Below, one piece after another: positions 1 to 7,186 of a stretch of DNA of 8,648 bases (its first letter is position 1; each line of letters starts with the position of its first letter). The notes under the pieces were generated by a model. The model was given only the letters and a program-made list of their open reading frames with translations, did no database searches and had not been told where the DNA came from. Source of the DNA: Desulfobacteraceae bacterium (GTDB lineage Bacteria; Desulfobacterota; Desulfobacteria; Desulfobacterales; SURF-7); contig JAUXCK010000095.1 in assembly GCA_030618925.1 (NCBI GenBank), forward strand, positions 1 through 8,648, given 5' to 3'. Both the position numbers and the translations under genes were made by a program.

Positions 1-552
1 CGCTGCTCTGCCGGCCGACTCCTCAATTGTCATTGCAATGACGATGGTTTGTACATCATCAGGATTGAGTGTGGCAACCGGTGGGCTGTTGCCGTCAAAA
101 TAGATAAAGCCGGAATCAGCCACATTGACATTTTCGATTAGAACTTCAGTGCCAAATCCGGAATTCACATCGACTCTTTCAAGACGGCCGGCGGCAGCAT
201 TAAAGGTGTAGATAATATTTTCACCTGCCTCAGTGAGGCTGCCGTTTTCATCCCTGTCCACCGTAAACTGAAAACGTGTTGCAGTTGCGCCAAGAATCCC
301 GGCGTCGGCTTCGCCGGTGGGGTCAAAGCCTGTCGCCCGGATATCTCTTGAAATGAAGTCAACTCCCACACGGATCTGCTGCTGCACACTTGCAATGACT
401 TCCTGGGATGTAAAGGATCGGGTCATTAAGGAGAAAAGACTGAATATCGCCCCGGTCACAATCGAGGTGATGAGCAGGGCCATTATAATTTCAATGAGTG
501 TGAATCCTTTTTCGTTCTTGATTCGAATGGAATCGTTTTTATGTGCGCTCAT
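1..552 (-). CDS. pilW: PilW-type minor prepilin, 3' end outside the window
   Basis: Encodes the first 184 residues of a type IV prepilin; the C-terminus lies beyond base 1. The start is the ATG at 552-550, preceded by GGCGGAG at a normal Shine-Dalgarno distance. A 16-residue basic leader ends NEKG and is followed by FTLIEII, the class III (PilD-type) cleavage site with Phe+1 and Glu+5, then a hydrophobic helix of about 20 residues. Downstream, VQQQIRVGVDFISRDIRATGFDP matches the PilW signature, a long amphipathic helix ending in R-D-I-R-x-x-G. The rest looks like a beta-rich pilin head. PilW is a minor pilin of the tip and initiation complex in the inner membrane and pilus. The gene lies 37 bases after the fimT stop and is probably cotranscribed with it. 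Known: the family. Inferred: PilW rather than another minor pilin such as PilJ/GspJ. Confidence 0.85.
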   Translation of the reverse strand, partial: MSAHKNDSIRIKNEKGFTLIEIIMALLITSIVTGAIFSLFSLMTRSFTSQEVIASVQQQIRVGVDFISRDIRATGFDPTGEADAGILGATATRFQFTVDRDENGSLTEAGENIIYTFNAAAGRLERVDVNSGFGTEVLIENVNVADSGFIYFDGNSPPVATLNPDDVQTIVIAMTIEESAGRAA

Positions 553-589
553 AATTGAACTCCGCCTGTAAAATGTTTGAATCAGGATT

Positions 590-1114
590 TTAATCAAGAA
601 GTCCCAACCTGTTAATCGTAATCTGCCGTGAGATGGCGCCTGGGCCTAAAAGGCTCACCCTTCCTGTTCTGGTGGCAACGTCGAGCGTATCCATATCCGG
701 AAGGCCGCGCCTGTCAAACCCGGTTCTGTCACTGATGGATGTCGTCGAATCGAAGAATGTCGTCGAAGCTATGGTCACGCCGGCAGGCAGGGTCACATCT
801 TTGATCACCCGCTCTCCGGCCTCCAGGATCTGGTCCCCGTCATCAAAGAAAATTTCATAACGCCCGGGATAAAATTGAACCGCTATCCAGTTGTTTTCCC
901 TTATGGCGGCAAACTTAGCATACTGCAGGCCCCCATAGATGCTGTTCACCGCGCCTTTCATTTTGACATTCTGACGCCATGATATAATGTTAGGCGTGGC
1001 TATGGCGCTTGCGACGGCAATAATGGCGATGACAATGATGAGTTCGAATAAGGAAAATCCTGAATTGTGTTTGTCTGAATTGTGGCCAATTGACCTTTTA
1101 GGGTTTTTAATCAT
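590..1114 (-). CDS. fimT: FimT/GspH-type minor prepilin
   Basis: Encodes a 174-aa pseudopilin-like minor pilin of the FimT/FimU/GspH family, thought to act in assembly of the T4P tip complex. The chosen start is the ATG at 1114-1112, with GGGAG seven bases upstream. An upstream in-frame ATG at 1225 would give a leader of more than 50 residues and no clear ribosome binding site. The 19-residue leader ends NSG and the mature protein begins FSLFELIIVIAII, with Glu at +5. Residues 85-115 carry a FimT-like segment (FFDDGDQILEAGERVIKDVTLP), and the C-terminus ends ISRQITINRLG, the GspH-like last strand with its conserved Gly. Length is normal for the family. It opens a small operon with pilW. A sigma-54-like element lies about 140 bases upstream. 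FimT and FimU cannot be told apart from sequence alone. Confidence 0.9.
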   Translation of the reverse strand: MIKNPKRSIGHNSDKHNSGFSLFELIIVIAIIAVASAIATPNIISWRQNVKMKGAVNSIYGGLQYAKFAAIRENNWIAVQFYPGRYEIFFDDGDQILEAGERVIKDVTLPAGVTIASTTFFDSTTSISDRTGFDRRGLPDMDTLDVATRTGRVSLLGPGAISRQITINRLGLLD

Positions 1115-1211
1115 TTGTGCTCCCTGCTGTTTACATTGGATCAGTATATTATTAAAAAGGGTCATGTTCTTTAAATAGGGGTGCAGATGAGTATTTTTTT
1201 CAAAATTTTTT

Positions 1212-1490
1212 ATGAATTTTGTCATTACATATGGTCATTATAATGGTCGTTACAATTTGCGTGCCAGAAGTTATTTGCCGTTCAAGGAAAATGACAAACA
1301 GGATAGATCACTATATCTATCTGAAAGTAATAAAAATTTTTGTATATCCAGGATCGTGTTCCCGCATGGGGAATTTGAAATTTACCCGGTTGATGGCCGG
1401 TTGGATAAAACAATTTTTATAGGGCTATTAAAAGAATTAACGATTGTACCCATGGACAAAAGGGAACTAACGCCAGGCCATGAAGAATAG
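1212..1490 (+). CDS. Doubtful small ORF or gene remnant on the opposite strand
   Basis: An open frame of 92 codons begins ATG at 1212 and ends TAG at 1488-1490. I do not recognise the product. It has no signal peptide, membrane segment or motif that I can name. The part ISRIVFPHGEFEIYPVDGRL reads like ordinary protein, but the start has no Shine-Dalgarno sequence (it follows CAAAATTTTTT). The frame also covers the putative fimT promoter and is AT-rich like the surrounding intergenic DNA. It could be a decayed gene fragment or chance. Two hairpins lie 100-150 bases beyond its stop and could end a plus-strand transcript. Confidence 0.2.
   Translation: MNFVITYGHYNGRYNLRARSYLPFKENDKQDRSLYLSESNKNFCISRIVFPHGEFEIYPVDGRLDKTIFIGLLKELTIVPMDKRELTPGHEE
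1251..1267 (-). promoter_or_regulatory. Candidate sigma-54 (RpoN) promoter of the fimT-pilW operon
   Basis: On the minus strand the sequence CTGGCACGCAAATTGTA matches the RpoN consensus TGGCAC-N5-TTGC with exact spacing. The -24 box is perfect and the -12 box is TTGT instead of TTGC. The predicted transcription start is near 1240, which gives an untranslated leader of about 125 bases before the fimT ATG. Many T4P genes are RpoN-dependent through PilR, which supports the call. The non-consensus base at -12 is a real weakness. Confidence 0.45.
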
Positions 1491-1586
1491 TGTTTAATGT
1501 AAAATCAATGTGTTATTTGCCCTTATGGATATCGGCCGCATGAAGGCGGTCATTGCCGTATAAATATTTTTTATAGTTGTATACTT

Positions 1587-1602
1587 AAAGTGACAGCACT
1601 TT
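1587..1602. repeat. Short inverted repeat (hairpin)
   Basis: AAAGTG and CACTTT form a perfect 6-bp stem around the 4-base loop ACAG. Read on the plus strand it is followed by TTATTTG, a poor terminator tail. On the minus strand no T-run follows. It sits just beside a longer hairpin. Confidence 0.45.
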
Positions 1603-1613
1603 TATTTGAATTT

Positions 1614-1645
1614 AAGTTTTGCACCCATTCAAGGGTGCGAAATTT
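1614..1645. repeat. Long inverted repeat (13-bp stem)
   Basis: The arms AAGTTTTGCACCC and GGGTGCGAAATTT surround the 6-base loop ATTCAA. As plus-strand RNA all 13 positions pair, two of them as G-U. As minus-strand RNA those two positions become C-A mismatches, so the structure is better on the plus strand. No T-run follows on either strand, so a classical terminator is not clear. It may be a structured RNA element, a repeat family member or a protein binding site. Confidence 0.5.
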
Positions 1646-1646
1646 G

Positions 1647-1676
1647 GATTACGATTACGATTAAGATTATGATCAG
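1647..1676. repeat. Degenerate hexamer tandem repeat (GATTAN)5
   Basis: Five consecutive 6-base units read GATTAC, GATTAC, GATTAA, GATTAT and GATCAG. They directly follow the 13-bp hairpin. This is a short imperfect simple repeat in non-coding DNA with no known role. Confidence 0.6.
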
Positions 1677-1781
1677 GACTATTTGGCGCCAAAGATAATG
1701 GTTTCGTTGTTCCGAAGCCAAGTAACCCATGCCCTCTGGACTTAATCCAAAATCGGGTCCTTTGGGCCAGGATCTCTATTA

Positions 1782-2210
1782 TCAGACCGGGCTCTGCTGT
1801 ATGCCTCCTGTATCCAGTTGCCGTTCTTCATAGGCCTTGAATACGATTTTTTTAAATACATCTCCCACATCTGACAGGTCGCCGTCCGCATAGGTCAGAT
1901 ATCTGGGTCGAAGTGAATGGCCTCTTGTAATGGTCTCCTTCTCGTGGTCCGGCAGAATCAGAATACTGGGAATACGGAGGAGCAGATCCCGGACAGGCAT
2001 GAGGTCCATGAGTTCGGTTTTGGTGCCTGCCAGTAGAACGGCCGCCACCACCCCATTTAAGGGCTGGCGAAGTATGCGGATGAGTTGCTTCATGTTTTGA
2101 ACAACAATGATATTCTCCCTCACTGCGATCGCCCCGATTACTGCCTGTAACCGGAGGCTCGTGCTGTGGATCGGCTGAGAGTATAGAAGAATATTTGGCG
2201 TGATTTGCAT
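1782..2210 (-). CDS. 142-aa receiver-like (pseudo-receiver) protein of unknown function
   Basis: I do not recognise a named family. The start is the ATG at 2210-2208, with AAAAGGA about nine bases upstream. The protein is soluble, with no signal peptide or membrane segment. Predicted strands and helices alternate as in a CheY-type receiver: strand 6-12 (NILLYSQ), helix 15-30, strand 33-38 (NIIVVQ), helix 39-50, strand 53-61 (VVAAVLLAG), helix 63-78, strand 82-87 (SILILP), helix 90-100, strand 103-107 and a long helix 113-130. The acidic pair after strand 1, the phospho-acceptor Asp after strand 3 (here LAG) and the Lys after strand 5 are all absent, so it would not be phosphorylated. It stands alone between pilY1 and fimT. 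An atypical regulator of pilus expression or function is possible, but this is inference from fold and place only. Confidence 0.7.
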   Translation of the reverse strand: MQITPNILLYSQPIHSTSLRLQAVIGAIAVRENIIVVQNMKQLIRILRQPLNGVVAAVLLAGTKTELMDLMPVRDLLLRIPSILILPDHEKETITRGHSLRPRYLTYADGDLSDVGDVFKKIVFKAYEERQLDTGGIQQSPV

Positions 2211-2268
2211 TACAAAAGATCCTTTTCCATCAAATATTTATGTTGAGGGGAGAGTTAAAATAGAATGA

Positions 2269-2285
2269 TTCAAAAAACGGGCCAA
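2269..2285 (-). promoter_or_regulatory. Possible sigma-54-like promoter of the 142-aa gene
   Basis: The minus-strand sequence TTGGCCCGTTTTTTGAA fits TGGCAC-N5-TTGC in spacing, with a T-tract between the boxes. It has two mismatches, C for A in the -24 box and A for C in the -12 box. The start site would be near 2258, giving a leader of about 48 bases. A sigma-70 reading of the same DNA (TTGGCC, 17 bases, TATTTT) is equally weak. Confidence 0.25.
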
Positions 2286-2315
2286 AATGGAATGGGAAAG
2301 AGTATATTCCATTTT
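2284..2315. repeat. Perfect 10-bp inverted repeat upstream of the 142-aa gene
   Basis: The arms AAAATGGAAT and ATTCCATTTT are exact reverse complements separated by 12 bases. On the minus strand the second arm abuts the putative -24 box of the 142-aa gene, which suits an operator. Read on the plus strand the AT-rich stem ends in a run of five T, so a weak terminator is the alternative. Confidence 0.5.
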
Positions 2316-2395
2316 TCATATGATTTCATATCGTTATATGGCTTGCAGAAACGGTCCGGATAAGAAAGACAGATTGATGTTTAAGAATTTGGTTC

Positions 2396-2418
2396 GCAAA
2401 ACAGGACGAATGTCCTGT
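2396..2418 (-). terminator. Candidate intrinsic terminator after pilY1
   Basis: On the minus strand ACAGGAC and GTCCTGT form a perfect 7-bp stem with a 4-base loop ATTC, followed by three T after the stem and then GCG. The stem is compact and GC-containing, but the T-run is short. It lies about 205 bases after the pilY1 stop and before the next gene, so it could end the pilV-pilY1 transcript. Confidence 0.35.
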
Positions 2419-2623
2419 GGGAAAAGACACGTGATTTTTTTTCTGATAGTTTAGAACGATATTGTGCTTCGGAATAGTGCTATTATCTCAAATTTTGGTG
2501 AAAATAGCCATCATTTTTTTGGATTTTTAAAATTTATCGTGTTTCAGGTGCGTCATGGGGATGAGACAGCCCTGCATCCCGGACCCACCTGGCCGGCTGC
2601 CTGCGGATTATGGAGGCGTTCCC

Positions 2624-5600
2624 TTAATCCACCGGCTGCCAGGAAGTGATGTTGCTTTTAATATAAAACGCGGGCTGAATATCAAGAGATGATATGGCGC
2701 CTGTACTTTTCTGTAAAAGCCCTTTGGCACCTGCCTCTCTCCCTAAATGGACACCGGCGCTGGCAGCCAGTCCTTTGCCGAGACTCAGCTTGTCTAAAAC
2801 CTGCATTTCACTGATCGCATCTCCTGCGGTGGATGTCCCGGTAAAGGCCGAAATACCGTTTGCAAAAACGGGTTTGATGTAGGCTGTGCCTGTTTCAAAA
2901 TATAAGGTATACAGATAGCTGTCTCCGCCGAAGCCGCAAACATCGGCATTGGGCATAAATGTCGGTGCCAGAACAATACCGCCAAGCACGGCAGGTTTAC
3001 TCAATAACCGTTCGCCTGAGCCGGAAGCCCCTAAAGATCTTATCCAGCCGTCATGGTTTGCGCGGATATCTGTAATGAGACTGTAGAAGTTGGTGCCGAG
3101 TCCCGTGTCATACACCTCATTTGCACCGGCATCATACACTGTTTCCGTTTCGGTAATGATAAAATCGTCTGTATCCAGAAGCTCAACATCCGGGACGGAC
3201 GACACGGTTTTAAGGGCCGTATATTTAAAAGGAATATTGGGGTCTTTGGTCTGGTACAGGGTGTAATTGAAAAACGGGTCTTTAACGCCGTAAAAAAACT
3301 GATCGTCTGTGTTGACTTTATCCGCATCCGTGATATATCTGCCGGTCCCGAAATAGACCCATGCATTGCCCACACCGTCAATGCTCAAGGCAGGCGCGGC
3401 AGTTATGGGCCCTGTTGCGGACACCATGCAGGAGTTTAACCAGGGGTGTGAGGCGTCCAACGGATTGTCGGAATACCGGCCATCCGCCGGCGCCGGGGTA
3501 ATGGTGCCGTACTGTCTTCCGGTGGTGGTCCACCAGGGGATCGTGATTTTATGCATGGCACCGTCCCAGATCCCGCCGGACTCGTAAGTTTCAGGGATAT
3601 ACACCGCATCCACATTGTAATTGAGCCCATAGTCAAGGGCTGCCGGCGATCCCATGAATGCATTGACATTTCCGGTATCAAACAGCCAGTCATGTGTCCC
3701 ATTTTTATACGGTTCCCCGGTTTTTAAATCAACCACATAGATATGCCCGTTATTTGTGCTGCTGCCGTCATAGTCTGTGGGGCCTGATCCAAACACGGCA
3801 AACCACTTGTCCCCCACCCGGATTATGGAAGGCACGGATGTGGTAAACCCGAGATCATCATACGTTTTTTCCGCCAGAAGCCTCGGGGCTCTGGGGTCGG
3901 TCACATCGATGGCAAAATAACTGGATTTAAACGTGCGGGTGGTATCAGGGGTAGTGGCGTTATAATCAAAATCAGAGGTGGCTGTAATCTCCCCGCCGCC
4001 ATAGTTGAGGCCGCAGATCAGAATGGTTCCCCATCCGCCGGGGTGCAGGCTTGTGGCAGACGTATCGCTGTCAGACGTAAATATCTTTGCATCCACAATC
4101 CGCGGGGTCATGTCCACATAGTACACATGCTGGTAGTCCTTATCGGCCAGCCACTTCAAATGGGGGAGCAGGGACTGGGGAATATAGGCCCAGAGTTCTG
4201 TCCCGATGACTTCACCGGCGTTGCTGCCAACGTTTTTAGAGGTTGCCGCATAAGGTATGGTAAACGGATTTTCAAACCCCTTGATATGCCTGTTATACTT
4301 CCAGGAAGAAAATGCGTGGAGCATGCCGTCATTTGAGCCCACATATACCATGCTCTCCCTGTTTCTATATTTTGCGTAATAGGCTTCATAGCTTTGATCA
4401 CCGTAGATGACGCCGAACCGATCCGGGGGTGCGGATATCACCACCGGAGAGGAGCTGATGGTGTCTCCCATGAGCCAGACAGATCTTGGACTGCCGGAAG
4501 CCGATGTGCCTTCCACAAGCCTCGACCTCAAGTCAGTGGTGCCTGTATGGCCATTTAAGGAGGACCAGGAGATATCATGCCCCTGTATAAAGTGAATCAG
4601 GTTGACGGCCCGCAGATAATAGTCGGTGGGAGAAACAACCGCTGCATCTGAGAAAAGGTAGTCCCACTCCCCGCCTGAATTGTCGGTAACACCCAGATAC
4701 GGGCCAATATTAAGGTAATCATTATGATCAAACCGTATGACCTCACCTAAAGCATCAAACGGCGCATGGCCTGTGGCCGCCGGCTCATCCACCCCTTCAT
4801 CGCCATCTTTATCAATAAATGTAAAAATGCGGCGGTTATCGAGGTCATCTGTGGATTCCATGTCTGACAGGATTTTGCCGGCTTCCCAGACCGGTTTTAA
4901 AAGATTCATGCTGATCTGGTTGCAGTCGGTGGTGCAGCCGTTTGTGGTGTCCGGATATTCTATGGCAGCGGATACCAGATACCGGTTGATCCGGGTATCA
5001 CCGGCCACCACACTGAACGTCACCACATTGTCGATGGCGGTGTCCAGGATGCTGTTCTGGTCGGTATCTTCCCGCATATTGCCCATGTCATCCAGCCACA
5101 GACTCTGGAGATACCCGACCCATGCCACCTCCTCCCCGGTGTCGGGGTTTTCCAATGCCGGCAGAAAATAGGCCTGGACCATGATGCCCTCACCTTCACT
5201 GGTGGTGGAGAGCACGGAAACCGCGCTTGCGGAAGCGGCGCGTTTCTGGATGTCCACCAGGGCAGTGGTCAGCGCCAGGGTCAGTTCCGATGATGTGGCG
5301 GCCTTGAAATAATTGTCCGGATCCCCATCCCCATCTTCGTCCCATTCTCTTCTGATGATATCCGGGTCTCCGGCTTCAGGTTCCGGCAGGCCGTCGCCGT
5401 TGACGTCTTCAAATCCGCCCCACTTGGCCGCTTCCCTCAGCCGGGCCTCGCCCCCGCCAAAAGTGGAGACAGTGTACACATCTATGGTCTGGGTGTCGTC
5501 TATATCGATTCCAAAAGTGCTGGAACGCATATCGGTTGTGTGGATCCAGTAAGCCACATCATCCAGGTAGTCGCTGCTGCCGCCGGTAAGGCCGTAGGAA

Positions 5601-7186
5601 GTTTTGAGGCTTGCGGGCAAACTGCCATCCAGTGTTGGATCGCCGTCACTCACCAGGATGACAAAAGATTTCAAACATGTTGCAAATCCTGTGGGAGAAT
5701 AGAACGGGTCCCAGGCATTGCTCACCTGGTAGGCGTTGGCGTCATACCGCGGGCCAATGCTGGCAGAAACCGCGCTTTCCTGGGCAAAATAGCCGCCGGC
5801 CGTATAAAGGCTTTCCGCGAGCGGCGTATACATGTCTGCGCCGGGCGGATCGGTCAGGAGTTCCTGTTCATTGATACTGCTCACAATGGTTGCCTTTGTG
5901 TCCCCTATGGGATTGATGACCCTTCCTCCCTGTGTATAGCTGGTTCCGGGCTGGGTGGGATTAAACACTTCGACACCGAATCTCACATCATCAAAGGCAT
6001 CCTGAATAATGCCCGCGGGCGCAGAGGCCATTTTAATCCGGATATAGTATTTTGTCTGGGCATTTATCACAAGGGGTTCTGGATCACTGTCAACCGTGCC
6101 GTCATTGACCGTCAGGCTGAGGCTGTAGCCGCCTCCCAGATCCGCCGTGAATGTGGGATTCATGGCTGCTGGATCAGACAGGACCGCCGTGCTGCCGGCA
6201 GGGCGTGTGGTAAAAGACCAGGAATAGGTCAGGGCATCGCCGTCAATATCATAGCTTCCGCTTGCGTCAAGGGTGACTGAGTCACCGGCGGTGACCAGCT
6301 GAAATGCACCTGAATTGGCCACCGGTGGTGAATTTCCGGCCGGCGGCGGCAGCACCGCAATCGGCGTCGATGTGGTAAAGGAAAGGATGACAATGTCAGC
6401 GTCACTGTTTTTCCCATCGGTTGCGTCAAGGCGAATCGTGTAATTGCCTGCCGTGTCTGCGGTAAAGGTGGGGGTCTTAGCGGTGCCGTCAGAAAAGATG
6501 GCTGTGCTGCCAAAGGGCTGCGCATCAATCGACCATTTGAAGACCAGGGCATCGTTGTCTGCATCACTGCTGCCGCTCCCGTCAAGGTTGGCCGACGGTG
6601 TGGCAACACTCTGGTCGGGGCCGGCATTGGCAACCGGTACATGGTTGAATACGAAATACGGGCAGGAATATCCCAGTGCATCATCCTGGATCCGCATATT
6701 TTTGTAGTTTAGGCCATTGTAATATCGATCTTCCTGGAATCCAACTGCATAGCCCCGGGTGTTCTTCCAGGGGATGCCGTACACGATGGTGGCGTCAGTG
6801 GGCCAGGTTCTCCCTCCGGTGAGGACATGCTTTGCCGTATCAATTCGTCGCATGCAGACCCAGTTCAGAAACGCGCCATCCCAGGTGCCGGCCGCATCTT
6901 TTACAAAATAGGTGTTTGCCTGGTTCCAGGAATAGGTTTTTGTGTTGTCAAAATACCCGTCGAGCTGATCGGCCGTGTAGCTGGTGTACGCATTTGCATA
7001 GGAAAACATCTGCATGGATGTAGATGTGTCCAGCATCACAAGGACATTGGGTTTCAGGGCGGATGACAGAAAAATGGGACGGGCATCATAATCTTCATTT
7101 TTCGGCTGGAGGGCCATGGCAGATCCGCCTGCCTGAATGAGGAAAGCAGCCGCAATCAAATACGCAAAAAAACCTGTTTTTCTCAT
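2624..7186 (-). CDS. pilY1: PilY1/PilC-type pilus tip adhesin with vWA, PKD inserts and beta-propeller
   Basis: Encodes a 1520-aa exported protein at the pilus tip or cell surface that takes part in adhesion, pilus extension and, in known homologues, mechanosensing. The start is taken as the ATG at 7186-7184, eight bases after a perfect AGGAGG; the adjacent in-frame GTG at 7189 is only five bases from it. Numbering from that ATG: signal peptide 1-25 (ending SAMA); vWA domain beginning near 46 with the MIDAS motif DTSTS at 53-57, the conserved PilY1 stretch FLNWVCMRRIDTAKHVLTGG at 107-125, Thr454 (TPLAES) and Asp514 (ILVSDGD). Two PKD-like domains interrupt it at about 183-271 and 285-376. Calcium loops lie at 594-602, 616-624, 707-715 and 792-800. 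The Neisseria PilC beta-propeller runs from about 900 to 1437 (SPRSVWLMGD, MVYVGSNDGMLHAF, GGWGTILICGLNYGGG, then the end motif CGFGGDSYLYTLY). The upstream gene's TGA overlaps this ATG (TGATG), indicating translational coupling. Confidence 0.96.
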   Translation of the reverse strand: MRKTGFFAYLIAAAFLIQAGGSAMALQPKNEDYDARPIFLSSALKPNVLVMLDTSTSMQMFSYANAYTSYTADQLDGYFDNTKTYSWNQANTYFVKDAAGTWDGAFLNWVCMRRIDTAKHVLTGGRTWPTDATIVYGIPWKNTRGYAVGFQEDRYYNGLNYKNMRIQDDALGYSCPYFVFNHVPVANAGPDQSVATPSANLDGSGSSDADNDALVFKWSIDAQPFGSTAIFSDGTAKTPTFTADTAGNYTIRLDATDGKNSDADIVILSFTTSTPIAVLPPPAGNSPPVANSGAFQLVTAGDSVTLDASGSYDIDGDALTYSWSFTTRPAGSTAVLSDPAAMNPTFTADLGGGYSLSLTVNDGTVDSDPEPLVINAQTKYYIRIKMASAPAGIIQDAFDDVRFGVEVFNPTQPGTSYTQGGRVINPIGDTKATIVSSINEQELLTDPPGADMYTPLAESLYTAGGYFAQESAVSASIGPRYDANAYQVSNAWDPFYSPTGFATCLKSFVILVSDGDPTLDGSLPASLKTSYGLTGGSSDYLDDVAYWIHTTDMRSSTFGIDIDDTQTIDVYTVSTFGGGEARLREAAKWGGFEDVNGDGLPEPEAGDPDIIRREWDEDGDGDPDNYFKAATSSELTLALTTALVDIQKRAASASAVSVLSTTSEGEGIMVQAYFLPALENPDTGEEVAWVGYLQSLWLDDMGNMREDTDQNSILDTAIDNVVTFSVVAGDTRINRYLVSAAIEYPDTTNGCTTDCNQISMNLLKPVWEAGKILSDMESTDDLDNRRIFTFIDKDGDEGVDEPAATGHAPFDALGEVIRFDHNDYLNIGPYLGVTDNSGGEWDYLFSDAAVVSPTDYYLRAVNLIHFIQGHDISWSSLNGHTGTTDLRSRLVEGTSASGSPRSVWLMGDTISSSPVVISAPPDRFGVIYGDQSYEAYYAKYRNRESMVYVGSNDGMLHAFSSWKYNRHIKGFENPFTIPYAATSKNVGSNAGEVIGTELWAYIPQSLLPHLKWLADKDYQHVYYVDMTPRIVDAKIFTSDSDTSATSLHPGGWGTILICGLNYGGGEITATSDFDYNATTPDTTRTFKSSYFAIDVTDPRAPRLLAEKTYDDLGFTTSVPSIIRVGDKWFAVFGSGPTDYDGSSTNNGHIYVVDLKTGEPYKNGTHDWLFDTGNVNAFMGSPAALDYGLNYNVDAVYIPETYESGGIWDGAMHKITIPWWTTTGRQYGTITPAPADGRYSDNPLDASHPWLNSCMVSATGPITAAPALSIDGVGNAWVYFGTGRYITDADKVNTDDQFFYGVKDPFFNYTLYQTKDPNIPFKYTALKTVSSVPDVELLDTDDFIITETETVYDAGANEVYDTGLGTNFYSLITDIRANHDGWIRSLGASGSGERLLSKPAVLGGIVLAPTFMPNADVCGFGGDSYLYTLYFETGTAYIKPVFANGISAFTGTSTAGDAISEMQVLDKLSLGKGLAASAGVHLGREAGAKGLLQKSTGAISSLDIQPAFYIKSNITSWQPVD

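Larger units (their letters stand above)
1115..1781. other. Gene-poor AT-rich intergenic region between the 142-aa gene and fimT
   Basis: About 670 bases without a confident gene. It holds, from right to left, a 12-base palindrome TTTGGCGCCAAA (1682-1693), a degenerate GATTAN repeat (1647-1676), two hairpins (1614-1645 and 1587-1602), a doubtful plus-strand ORF (1212-1490) and a sigma-54-like promoter (1251-1267). There is no clear intrinsic terminator just after the 142-aa gene. No tRNA or transposase remnant was recognised. Confidence 0.7.
2211..2623. other. Intergenic region between pilY1 and the 142-aa gene
   Basis: About 410 bases, becoming strongly AT-rich away from pilY1, with no credible gene on either strand. 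It contains the candidate terminator, the 10-bp inverted repeat and the weak promoter listed separately. A 6-bp stem (GGGATG/CATCCC, 2559-2581 region) close to the pilY1 stop has no T-run. Confidence 0.65.

Noticed and set aside
165..395. A 76-codon minus-strand frame near the left end
   Set aside because: It is an alternative frame inside pilW, whose own frame carries a prepilin leader, the GFTLIE site and the PilW signature and continues open to base 1.
1115..1225. Upstream extension of fimT to the ATG at 1225 (211 aa)
   Set aside because: It would give a 56-residue leader before the prepilin cleavage site. The ATG at 1114 has a good GGGAG and yields a 19-residue leader.
2195..2210. Plus-strand TGGCGTGATTTGC as a sigma-54 site
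   Set aside because: The spacing between the two boxes is two bases too short, and no plus-strand gene follows.
5540..6280. A 246-codon open frame on the plus strand
   Set aside because: It lies wholly antisense to the well-supported pilY1 frame, has no ribosome binding site or recognisable domain, and is rich in Arg, Gly and Ala as expected from reverse-strand reading of GC-biased codons.
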